From positions 1-6,742 of the forward strand of contig JAEZIB010000178.1 in assembly GCA_023416275.1 (NCBI GenBank): 6,742 bases of DNA. Direction: 5' to 3'. A program made the translations under genes and the position numbers. The notes beneath the pieces are model-generated. The model was given only the letters and a program-made list of their open reading frames with translations, was not told where the DNA came from and made no database searches. This DNA is from Bacillota bacterium (GTDB lineage Bacteria; Bacillota; Clostridia; Acetivibrionales; DSM-1351). Shown here in pieces: positions 1-5,795 of the stretch (its first letter is position 1; each line of letters opens with the position of its first letter).

Positions 1-243
1 ACCAAGCAATACTACCTGTTCAACGGTCACGGAGATGTGGTACAATTAACTGGAGCTAATGGAATATTAACCAAAAGGTATGATTATGATGCTTTTGGAA
101 ATGAAAAAAATCCAGACGCAAATGATATTAATGTATTTAGGTATTGTGGAGAGTACTTTGACAAGGAAACTGGGACTATTTATTTAAGAGCGAGGTATTA
201 TGACCCAACTATTGGGAGGTTTATAACGGAGGATAGTTATTGG
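1..243 (+). repeat. Rhs core direct repeat, copy 1
   Basis: Bases 1-243 align without gaps to 4212-4454, roughly 90% identical by eye. Many differences are at third codon positions. Similarity drops sharply after the shared SYW codons. Downstream, the two copies carry different Rhs linkers and different metallopeptidase tips. The left end may extend beyond the window. Confidence 0.85.
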
Positions 244-922
244 AACGTGAATAATATGATTTATGGGGATGACCCATTAAAATTAAATGAATATACCTTA
301 GTTCCTGATATTGAAGCGATTAGACAAAGTAGCAATTTATACGTTTTTGCATTAAATAACCCTATTCACTGGAGTGACCCCAGTGGTTATATAATACAAT
401 TATCAGGAACAGACGAAGAGAAAACGCAGATTCTTAATACAATGAGAGGATTAACGAATCATGATTTAGCTATTGATGAAAATGGAATAGTATATATAAC
501 AGGCGGTTCAACAATAGCAGGTGGGATATATAAATCGGGAAATACTTTGATTAGTCGGTTAATCGACAGTGATAAAACCCCTAACTATACAAGTTGGCAA
601 AGGAAATGGTAACTAAGAATGGGATGATTCTGAAACAAATGCAACCAATGGTAAAGGAAGTAATACATTTATAAATTTTGACCCCGACCAAGATGTTGGC
701 GGTACACCAATGAAGATTGTGTTAGGACACGAAATGATACACGCAGATAGGTCTATGCGCGGAGTAGCAATTAAGTATTCTGAAACCGAAAAGAGTGGCA
801 CTCATAAAGGTGTCCCGAAAGAAGAACTTGCTACGGTTGGCTTAAAATACAATAAAAAGGGTGATATTACGGAAAATATGCTTAGAGCAGAACATAAGCT
901 GAAAAAACGAAAAAAGTATTGA
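1..922 (+). pseudogene. Rhs core C-terminus fused to peptidase M91-like toxin, 5'-truncated and frameshifted
   Basis: Reading is open from base 1, so the gene starts outside the window. The first 390 bases encode the end of an Rhs/YD-repeat core: RYDYDAFGNE, RYCGEYFDKETG, YLRARYYDPTIGRF, ending at the DPSGY motif (376-390), where Rhs toxin tips usually begin. An extra segment (NMIYGDDPLKLNEYT to IRQSSNLYVF, about 256-348) lies before it, as in some clostridial Rhs proteins. This frame stops with TAA at 610-612. Another frame, after a TAA at 614-616, continues the same domain (ETNATNGKGS...) with zinc motif HEMIH (728-742), likely third ligand in EELATVGL (821-844) and tail ENMLRAEHKLKKRKKY. 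That order matches Pfam Peptidase_M91 (NleD-like effector zinc proteases). The toxin would cleave a protein target after delivery. Two nearby stops in different frames mean one simple indel cannot repair it, so it is probably dead. The family call is fairly sure; the target is unknown. Confidence 0.8.
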
Positions 923-1008
923 TATCTGTAATAAAGATATCTAAAGGTGTTAAATTGATGGATTAAGAGCTTACAATAATTATTGCTTAAAATCATAAGT
1001 TTAACACC
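921..1008. other. Two inverted repeats between M91 toxin and its immunity gene
   Basis: GATATCT (921-927) and AGATATC (935-941) form a 7-bp perfect hairpin that starts inside the toxin stop codon. Next, GGTGTTAAA (946-954) pairs perfectly with TTTAACACC (1000-1008). The interval between them holds further partial complementarity: TTAAG near 963 with CTTAA near 986, around an AT-rich centre. No T-run follows either arm, so neither is a normal Rho-independent terminator. They may attenuate or process the toxin-immunity transcript, or be scars of an inserted element. The function is not established. Confidence 0.5.
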
Positions 1009-1048
1009 CCAAGCATTTTATTTGTATAGAAAGGTAAGGTGTGTGAAT

Positions 1049-1559
1049 ATGTTAAAATATCGTGTAGTATGGATAATAGTGGCATTTATTTTTATAGCAG
1101 GTATCTCCGCTTTTGCAATAAAGACATATAAAGAGAATGTCCCTCAACAAGAACTATTAGGAGGTGGACAGAAAATGTTAAATTTGTGGATTAAAATGGA
1201 ACGAAACTTATATTATAAATATTTATGACAACGGAGATTTTAATTTGGTTACAGGCGTTAGAAAAACAATACAGAATAGTAGGGTTGCTATGAAACAGAT
1301 AGATACCGACCAGACGTTTAAAATGAAAGAAGAAGATTTTAATGTAATTACGAAATACATATCTGATATCGATGAGCAAAAACTATCAATGTCAGATGTG
1401 GTAGCGAAAGGTCCACCGCAAATAGTAATCAATACGAAGAAAACAACATATAACGGTTATCTTTTTGCAACAGAGCATGAAGCTATAAATTCATTAGTTC
1501 GTGAATTATTAAAACTAGCTCCTATTAAGTTGGAGGATGTTATAGTATCACGTTATTAA
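1049..1559 (+). pseudogene. Membrane-anchored immunity candidate for M91 toxin, frameshifted
   Basis: The best start is ATG 1049, behind AAGG at 1036-1039. The N-terminus (MLKYRVVWIIVAFIFIAGIS) is one membrane anchor with the rest predicted outside the cytoplasm. The frame breaks at the A-run 1193-1196. Removing one A joins LNLWIK to WNETYIINIYDNGDF and then to the downstream frame, giving about 169 residues ending at TAA 1557-1559. As it stands, the first frame ends at 1226-1228 and a TTG at 1245 could only start a fragment without the anchor. Its place just after an M91-type toxin, its small size and its single anchor suggest it is the cognate immunity protein. I do not recognise the family. 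A sequencing indel, a real mutation or slippage at the A-run are all possible. Confidence 0.6.
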
Positions 1560-1628
1560 GAACGATTAATGACACCACATCAACAAGTTGGTATTTCTGC
1601 AGCCTGTCAAATAAAGATGGAATAGGTG
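1560..1628. other. Short intergenic gap, nothing recognised
   Basis: Between the immunity pseudogene stop and the 1629 gene I see no strong hairpin with a T-run, no clear promoter and no convincing short gene. Confidence 0.4.
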
Positions 1629-2248
1629 ATGGCAGACCAGACTAAAATAGAAATCATACCTCCTAGTGGAGTAAAATAGGCTATTTATAAAAACTATAGT
1701 TGCTAGGCGGCTGATGCATATAAGGGCGAAGAGGTGGAGACATTGTACCGCTTTTAAAAGATTATAGAGCAAAATTTATTTTAATTCTTGGTAAGGATAC
1801 TGGAAAAGAACTCATATTGTTACATAGAATCCGTGATATTATGAAGACGTATAATTATCATGGTATATTGATAAAAGAGCATGAGGATTTACTTGACCAG
1901 TCTTTAATAGAAAAGGTATCAACATTTTCTAAGTTTTGCAGTTTCATTATTCTTGAGGATAGTTATCCAGTAGGACAAATGGTAGAGCAGGTAATATGTG
2001 AGCTTAATAAGTCAATAACCTTAGTATTAAGACAGGAAGGTAAAGGAAGTTCGTATATGGCAGCAGGTTTTTCAATTGACAACGCTAATATTATTGAAGT
2101 TAAATACAATAATGATACACCTAATTCTTTGGAAAAGGCTTTGGATATTGGTGTTGAGTGGGTAAAATCACGCAAAGATACTAGAACAAGGATGTTCAAT
2201 GAAATATATCCATGGAGGAAAAATCAATCGAATAATTCAAGTATATAA
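1629..2248 (+). pseudogene. Cytosolic alpha/beta (TIR- or deoxyribosyltransferase-like) protein, two amber codons and a frameshift
   Basis: A plausible start is ATG 1629 (MADQTKIEIIPPSGVK), with AGGTG just upstream. In this frame TAG occurs at 1677-1679 and 1704-1706, then DAYKGEEVETLYR follows. A one-base loss near 1749-1756 moves reading to the frame that continues LLKDYRAKFILILGKDTG and runs to TAA 2246-2248. The repaired product would be about 206 residues with no signal peptide or membrane segment. Alternating strands and helices (FILILGKDTG, HGILIKE, CSFIILEDS, then GQMVEQVICELNKSITLVL) resemble a TIR-like or nucleoside deoxyribosyltransferase-like fold, with E in MVEQV as a possible catalytic residue. 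This is a fold-level guess only. The intact part (from 1724, or TTG 1817) could be made as a truncated protein. It is not obviously a toxin tip or an immunity protein, and its N-terminal region recurs at 5796. Confidence 0.5.
1660..1745 (+). repeat. Direct repeat of 1629-gene N-terminal segment, copy A
   Basis: Aligns without gaps to 5796-5881 (offset 4136). The central 50 bases, 1675-1724 versus 5811-5860, are identical, including two in-frame TAG codons. Outside this core, differences are many but conservative when translated: GEEVETL here versus NKDVDTL in copy B. This indicates both descend from a protein-coding ancestor. Confidence 0.85.
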
Positions 2249-2256
2249 ATGAGTAT

Positions 2257-2293
2257 AGCTTCTTAGTAGGCTTACTATAAGAAAGCTGATTTT
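2257..2293 (+). terminator. Likely Rho-independent terminator after the 1629 gene
   Basis: AGCTT-CTTA-GTA (2257-2268) pairs with TAC-TAAG-AAGCT (2273-2287), with TA and A bulges on the 3' side and a GGCT loop. TTTT follows at 2290-2293. It starts 8 bases after the stop codon. The bulges and the short T-run make it imperfect. Confidence 0.5.
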
Positions 2294-2810
2294 ATGATAG
2301 GGAAAATAATACTATATATTTAATTGGAAAAGTTACTGGAGATTAAATTGTTGGAATATTAAGTGGAATTGGAACTTTTGCAAGTGGAACATTTACAGTA
2401 GTTACTGCGCCAACAGTTGCAGGAGCCGCTGCAGGAGCAACTGCAACTACATATTGTGCCAGTGTTACAGTATCATCAGAGGAAATGCAGCATGGAATAT
2501 TCAGCATATTAAAAGTAATATCGGGGGAAGTAATTATGTCAACCCCGTAGATGACATCTTAGAAGGTGCTACCCCTGGTAGAACTACAAAGGGTAGAGCA
2601 ACACAATTTGAGAAAACAGGAGGTTATAACCAAGCTCTTGATGATTTTAATAGTATGGGAGTAACTGATGTAAAAGATATACCTGGTGGGAAGGTTGGAA
2701 GGCTACCTGATGGTAGGACTGTAAATGTCAGTACTAAAAGTTCTGATGGTAGACCAACATTAGAGATTTTTGACGGAAAGAATTGTACTAAAATTCGATA
2801 CGGCGATTGA
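2290..2810 (+). pseudogene. Rhs pre-toxin remnant plus C-terminal toxin domain, broken
   Basis: From 2290 one frame reads YDRENNTIYLIGKVTGD, TAA (2344-2346), then IVGILSGIGTFASGTF and an Ala/Gly/Thr-rich stretch. This is the small-residue hydrophobic pre-toxin region common in clostridial Rhs proteins. Between about 2450 and 2550 the sense moves to another frame: NPVDDILEGATPGRTTKG, then FEKTGGYNQALDDF, GGKVGRLPDGRTVNV and SSDGRPTLEIFDG, ending at TGA 2808-2810. The last 85 or so residues are a compact, conserved-looking toxin domain that I have seen in other polymorphic toxins but cannot name. Its small, basic, Gly-rich make-up and the cytosolic partner suggest an RNase or other cytosolic toxin (inference). 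The downstream frame opens at a weak TTG (2454), so the toxin alone might be made. No start with a good ribosome site is visible. Confidence 0.65.
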
Positions 2811-2826
2811 TAGGAGATGATTAATA

Positions 2827-3129
2827 ATGATAGAACAGTGGTTTAAGTGGAAACCAGTAAAAAATTTATCATCAAAATATTATATAGAGTCAATAACAGA
2901 TGGAATTGAGGGCTTTATAATTGTACTGTCTGATGCAAGTGATGAAAAAAAGAAAGTTAAGGTGGTATTTGAAGATTCAGTCCACGCATACAGAAGTACA
3001 GATGAAAGTTTTAGACAAAACACCATAGACGCACTTGACGAGATATATGGAACACTGTTTTATTCTGAATGGACGTTGTTTAAAATAGTTGATTCAGAGT
3101 ATATGCAATGGTTATCAGGTCAATCATAG
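2827..3129 (+). CDS. Cytosolic immunity protein candidate for the 2290-2810 toxin
   Basis: This is an intact 100-residue gene. ATG 2827 follows AGGAGA (2812-2817) with 9-base spacing and begins 16 bases after the toxin stop, the usual toxin-then-immunity arrangement. The protein has no signal peptide or membrane segment. It is acidic and mixed alpha/beta in look: MIEQWFKWKPVKNLSSKYY at the N-terminus, then VKVVFEDSVHAYRSTDESFR, then TLFYSEWTLFKIVDSEYMQW. An acidic small protein would suit binding a basic nuclease-like toxin in the cytosol (inference). I do not recognise the Pfam family. The stop is TAG. The gene is undamaged although its toxin partner is broken upstream. Confidence 0.75.
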   Translation: MIEQWFKWKPVKNLSSKYYIESITDGIEGFIIVLSDASDEKKKVKVVFEDSVHAYRSTDESFRQNTIDALDEIYGTLFYSEWTLFKIVDSEYMQWLSGQS

Positions 3130-3134
3130 GGTAT

Positions 3135-3298
3135 TGTTGACTTACAGCCACTAATTCATTTTTCGTTTGTGGCAGTTGATTTAATAATTGATGTTATTGC
3201 CGCATATGAACCTAAAGTTGAGCTACTAATATAAATGATAAAAGAAGCGGTTGTTCATATGATGACTGTCTATCTTTCTGTTTCGTAACAAGTCAACA
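3135..3298. repeat. Nested inverted repeats, possible MITE-like remnant
   Basis: TGTTGACTT (3135-3143) is the perfect reverse complement of AAGTCAACA (3290-3298). Inside, CATATGAAC (3203-3211) is the perfect reverse complement of GTTCATATG (3253-3261), and GCCAC (3147-3151) matches GTGGC (3169-3173). The 164-bp span with matching 9-bp ends and no gene resembles a small non-autonomous element or a structured RNA. I see no clear target-site duplication. Confidence 0.4.
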
Positions 3299-3333
3299 TA
3301 AAACTAAGACCTACCCATAAGGTTATTGAGATG

Positions 3334-3402
3334 TTAAACTGAGCCCAAGGTGTTGATTTATAATTAAAACTGACTTCAAATTACATATAAAATTGACCCA
3401 CT
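3334..3402. mobile_element. Possible IS21-like end remnant (three subterminal repeats)
   Basis: Three similar motifs sit at 3334-3349, 3364-3379 and 3387-3402: TTAAACTGAGCCCAAG, TTAAAACTGACTTCAA and ATAAAATTGACCCACT. Multiple short direct repeats of the form AAA-x-TGACCC are typical of IS21-family ends. No istA or istB coding sequence is present here. This is a tentative call that a search of IS ends would settle. Confidence 0.3.
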
Positions 3403-3450
3403 TGAAAATACAAGTGTATCCTATTCATATTAAAGTATGTGGAGGGATGG

Positions 3451-3560
3451 ATGGCGTGTTATAACCCTGGTGGTGCAGGCGAGAATATTAGAGGAACAAA
3501 GGATTACATTGCACCAAACAAAAAGGTACAGTAGAAAAGAATGGTGGTCGAAAAAAGTAA
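3451..3560 (+). pseudogene. C-terminal tail of a third toxin, one-base deletion
   Basis: From ATG 3451 the frame reads CYNPGGAGENIRGTKDYIAP and then NKKVQ, stopping with TAG at 3532-3534. Adding one G at about 3525 restores NKKGTVEKNGGRKK, ending at TAA 3558-3560. This looks like the basic C-terminal end of a polymorphic toxin tip. The rest of the toxin is absent; upstream lies mobile-element-like sequence. GGAGGG at 3441-3446 sits only about four bases from the ATG, so a short peptide might be translated by chance. The toxin's activity cannot be told from so little sequence. It directly precedes a membrane-anchored small gene, which supports a former toxin-immunity pair. Confidence 0.5.
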
Positions 3561-3570
3561 AATAAACATG

Positions 3571-3576
3571 GGAGGG
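3571..3576 (+). promoter_or_regulatory. Ribosome binding site choosing ATG 3586
   Basis: GGAGGG lies 9 bases before ATG 3586. It falls downstream of the alternative in-frame starts (ATG 3541 and 3568), so 3586 is the better start and puts the membrane anchor at the very N-terminus. Confidence 0.65.
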
Positions 3577-3585
3577 TGGACGTAT

Positions 3586-3921
3586 ATGAAAAGGTATATC
3601 ATTATAGCTGTTTTGGCGATTGTTGTAGTCACAGCGCTAATAGTAGTTATTAAAACTAAACAAGGATTTGATTCTATGAAGAGGGTTGAAGAAAGAGGTA
3701 TTGGAAAGAATATCTGTATGGTTATTGACCAAGGACAAGTTGCTGACTACAATTATCTATCAAGTGGTACTGCTGCACTTTGGAAGAAGCCCGAAAGAGA
3801 GAAGATGGTTCAGTATATGAAGGACAATAGTTACAAGTTGGTTGTTGGAAAATATGTGATAAATCAGACTACAACCTATGAAGATGCTCTTAAGATATTC
3901 AATTATGAGAAAATAGAATAG
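3586..3921 (+). CDS. Membrane-anchored small protein, immunity candidate
   Basis: This is an intact 111-residue protein starting MKRYIIIAVLAIVVV, a positively charged residue pair followed by one strongly hydrophobic segment (about residues 4-22). There is no lipobox, so an uncleaved anchor with the remaining 85 or so residues outside the membrane is likely. The outer part has no motif I recognise. Visible pieces are GKNICMVIDQGQ near the middle and YKLVVGKYVINQTTTYEDAL towards the end. It starts 25 bases after the repaired stop of a toxin tail, the standard position for an immunity gene. The membrane location would suit a toxin acting in the envelope or entering across it (inference). It ends with TAG and is followed 25 bases later by a likely terminator. 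It is undamaged although the toxin is almost gone. Confidence 0.65.
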   Translation: MKRYIIIAVLAIVVVTALIVVIKTKQGFDSMKRVEERGIGKNICMVIDQGQVADYNYLSSGTAALWKKPEREKMVQYMKDNSYKLVVGKYVINQTTTYEDALKIFNYEKIE

Positions 3922-3946
3922 AGTAGAGAAATAAGTTAGTGCGGTT

Positions 3947-3986
3947 AGCCTTGATGGAGTATCACTCTGCTGGGGCTTTTTCTTTG
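3947..3986 (+). terminator. Probable Rho-independent terminator
   Basis: AGCCTT (3947-3952) pairs with GGGGCT (3972-3977), using two G-T wobbles. An inner hairpin, GAGT (3957-3960) with ACTC (3964-3967), stacks inside it. A TTTTTCTTT tract follows. It lies 25 bases after the 3586 gene and just before the second Rhs core fragment, and would end transcription of the third toxin-immunity remnant. Confidence 0.55.
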
Positions 3987-4016
3987 CCATTTTTGTTGAA
4001 ATGTAAACATACAATA

Positions 4017-4163
4017 CTTACAAAGTATAACTATAATTTGGCTAATAAGCTGCTGACACTTTCAAATGAAAATGGAACTACTGTATTTGCTGGCTACACC
4101 TACACCTATTACCTGAACGGAAATCAGGCAACAAAGACTGACAATAACGGTGATAAAATGTAA
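4017..4163 (+). pseudogene. YD-repeat fragment of a second Rhs core
   Basis: Codons from about 4017 read LTKYNYNLANKL, TLSNENGTTVFAGYTYTYYL, then NGNQATKTDNNGDKM, a normal YD/Rhs repeat unit. The frame is then closed by TAA 4161-4163 and again by TAA 4176-4178. The next gene resumes in the same frame with YVYGENAAGTKQYYLFNGHG. Intact Rhs proteins normally have further repeat sequence between these two blocks, so part of the core seems deleted here (inference). Sequence before 4017 is not Rhs-like and holds the terminator. This fragment is a displaced piece of a longer toxin gene, not a functional start. Confidence 0.7.
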
Positions 4164-4181
4164 GAAAATAGCGGTTAAATT

Positions 4182-5111
4182 TTGTATGTATATGGTGAAA
4201 ACGCAGCAGGCACTAAGCAATACTACCTGTTCAACGGTCACGGCGATGTGGTACAATTAACTGGTTTAAATGGAATTGTAACTAAAAGATATGACTATGA
4301 TGCCTTTGGAAATGAAAAAGCTCCAGACGTAAATGATACCAATGTATTTAGGTATTGCGGAGAGTACTTTGATAAGGAAACAGGGACTATATATCTGAGG
4401 GCTAGATATTATGACCCAACTATTGGAAGGTTTGTTACGGAGGATAGTTATTGGGGAAAGGATAGCGACCCGCTTAGTTTGAATTTGTATACCTTTGCGC
4501 ATAATAATCCAATATTATATATAGACCCGAGTGGTTTTAAAATTGAATTATCAAGCAATGCAACAGATGAACAAAAGCAAGAATATAATAGAGCGATAGC
4601 ATATTTAAAAACTTCTGAAGACGGGAAAGCCCTTATTGAAAAACTTGTAAATTCAGAAGAAGTATTTACAATCTCATTTGACACAGAGGCTACTGCAGGC
4701 AGTAAATATATTCCCGTTGTAAAAACAATATCATGGGCTTATTTAGGTGGGCTTGTTATGAGTGACGGAACTTCTGTTATGAGTCCAGCAATGTCTTTGG
4801 CTCATGAAATGGGTCATGGAGCGCAAGATTTAGATGGCGAACTTGATGGGAAAACACGAAGTCAAGGAGAAGCGGCTAATTTAAAGAAGTATGAAACTTC
4901 TATTGCGAAACAACTTGGCGAACCTACGCGCTCATCGTATAATAGTGTGAAAGTAAAGAGAAGAATGAATAACTCTATTCACTTCATAACTACATATTCT
5001 TACGGGTTGGGGTTTTATATAAATCCTAATAACTGGGGAAAATCTAATAAATATACTGTACAGCATAATCGATATCCAATTATAGGAACATCGATAAGGT
5101 CTGCTGAGTAA
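4182..5111 (+). CDS. Orphan Rhs core end with zinc metallopeptidase toxin tip
   Basis: This 309-residue frame has no good ribosome site at its TTG, so it is best seen as a displaced C-terminal piece. Residues 1-100 or so are the Rhs core end (RYDYDAFGNE, RYCGEYFDKETG, YLRARYYDPTIGRF), then DPSGF at 115-119 marks the junction to the tip. The tip carries a zincin motif, AHEMGH (H208, E209, H212). A likely third zinc ligand is E230 (SQGEAANLKKYE), and GEPTRSSYN follows at 246-254. This pattern belongs to HExxH toxin peptidases and may be a distant relative of the M91 tip at the window start. The last 55 residues (from about 255) include SYGLGFYI and NWGKSNKYTVQHNRY, whose role is unknown. No damage is seen within the toxin domain itself. 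It would act on an unknown protein and is followed by a lipoprotein immunity candidate. Confidence 0.75.
   Translation: MYVYGENAAGTKQYYLFNGHGDVVQLTGLNGIVTKRYDYDAFGNEKAPDVNDTNVFRYCGEYFDKETGTIYLRARYYDPTIGRFVTEDSYWGKDSDPLSLNLYTFAHNNPILYIDPSGFKIELSSNATDEQKQEYNRAIAYLKTSEDGKALIEKLVNSEEVFTISFDTEATAGSKYIPVVKTISWAYLGGLVMSDGTSVMSPAMSLAHEMGHGAQDLDGELDGKTRSQGEAANLKKYETSIAKQLGEPTRSSYNSVKVKRRMNNSIHFITTYSYGLGFYINPNNWGKSNKYTVQHNRYPIIGTSIRSAE
4212..4454 (+). repeat. Rhs core direct repeat, copy 2
   Basis: Gap-free match to 1-243, roughly 90% identical by eye, with many third-position changes. It ends at the same SYW codons, after which the linker to DPSGF is shorter than in copy 1. Such repeats are the usual substrate for cassette exchange in Rhs loci. 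Confidence 0.85.
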
Positions 5112-5150
5112 TATCCTTGTAAAGAACAAAAAAGAATAGGAGGAATAAAA

Positions 5151-5696
5151 ATGGCTACAAAAAAACAAATCACTTTTGGATTTATTATTCTGCTGTTGCT
5201 TGCAGTAACTTTTATATGTGGTTGTACGGAGGTAAATATGTTCTCAAAAAAACCATTGCTTGATTTTTCTGAACTAATTGAAAATGAGAATATTAACAAT
5301 ATTAGTTTAACAATTTACTATATAAGCCCGTATATTCTTACGGATATTCCACTAAGTGTTGATGATTTAATTAACTCTAATAGCGTTAAAAAAATTGTCA
5401 TTAACGGTAATGACTTGGAAGAACATATTGATTTATTCAAGCATATAAGCAATGATGTCTTGTTACCGGTTAAGAAAAAATCATATTTAGATGCTCGATT
5501 GTATTATGTACTTGAAAGCAAGGAAAATGGCAAATTATTTGATGTTACTATGTGGGGCGGTGACAATAACAGCATATTTGTCAATGGGTTTGAAGTTAAA
5601 GAGAACTATATTTTTTACGATCTCGTAAAGCCATTTCTGCCTGAAGATGCAGCTAAAGAATTGGATAATTATGTGGCAGGGATTTGGCCAGAGTAA
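5151..5696 (+). CDS. Lipoprotein immunity candidate for the 4182-5111 metallopeptidase toxin
   Basis: This is an intact 181-residue protein. ATG 5151 follows AGGAGG (5138-5143) with 7-base spacing, 39 bases after the toxin stop. The N-terminus MATKKQITFGFIILLLLAVT is a signal peptide ending in ICGC, which fits a lipobox with Cys25 as the lipidated residue. The mature protein would be tethered on the outer face of the membrane. The body is mixed alpha/beta: FSELIENENINNISLTIYY, then VKKIVINGNDLEEHIDLF, LDARLYYVLESKENGK and DVTMWGGDNNSIFVNGFEV. I do not recognise a named family. A surface lipoprotein next to an HExxH toxin suggests it blocks the peptidase before or during entry (inference). Confidence 0.75.
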   Translation: MATKKQITFGFIILLLLAVTFICGCTEVNMFSKKPLLDFSELIENENINNISLTIYYISPYILTDIPLSVDDLINSNSVKKIVINGNDLEEHIDLFKHISNDVLLPVKKKSYLDARLYYVLESKENGKLFDVTMWGGDNNSIFVNGFEVKENYIFYDLVKPFLPEDAAKELDNYVAGIWPE

Positions 5697-5795
5697 ATAT
5701 AGTGAGGAATGCTGCTGCCGAAGCTACAGAGAGACTTTGATGGATTACTGTTTTCAAAGGCGTTCACTTTGTTAATAGGCTAATTTAACCTATAT

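Larger units (their letters stand above)
3130..3450. other. Gene-free stretch with nested inverted repeats and IS-like end motifs
   Basis: No frame on either strand gives a convincing gene. The first half holds nested inverted repeats (3135-3298). The second half holds three related TAAAACTGAC-type motifs (3334-3402). It separates the second toxin-immunity pair from the remains of the third, so it probably records insertion and loss of mobile DNA (inference). Confidence 0.6.

Noticed and set aside
613..996. Minus-strand open frames opposite the M91 half
   Set aside because: They lie opposite a frame with a clear HExxH domain and show no domain or ribosome site of their own.
983..1048. Upstream extension of the 1049 immunity gene
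   Set aside because: It would overlap the inverted repeat and place extra residues before the membrane anchor; ATG 1049 has its own ribosome site.
1193..1196. Programmed ribosomal frameshift site
   Set aside because: Only four A's, with no clear slippery heptamer or downstream structure; a plain indel explains it.
1677..1706. TAG read as an amino acid (amber recoding) in the 1629 gene
   Set aside because: TAG ends two intact genes here (3127-3129 and 3919-3921), and the 1629 gene also needs a frameshift repair, so decay is simpler.
1963..2199. Minus-strand frame opposite the 1629 gene
   Set aside because: Shadow of the + strand alpha/beta protein; low-complexity translation.
3939..4016. 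Open frame extending the YD fragment upstream
   Set aside because: This part covers the terminator hairpin and does not resemble Rhs sequence; homology starts near 4017.
4266..5299. Several minus-strand frames opposite the Rhs tip and lipoprotein gene
   Set aside because: All mirror strong + strand coding sequence and show no recognisable motifs.
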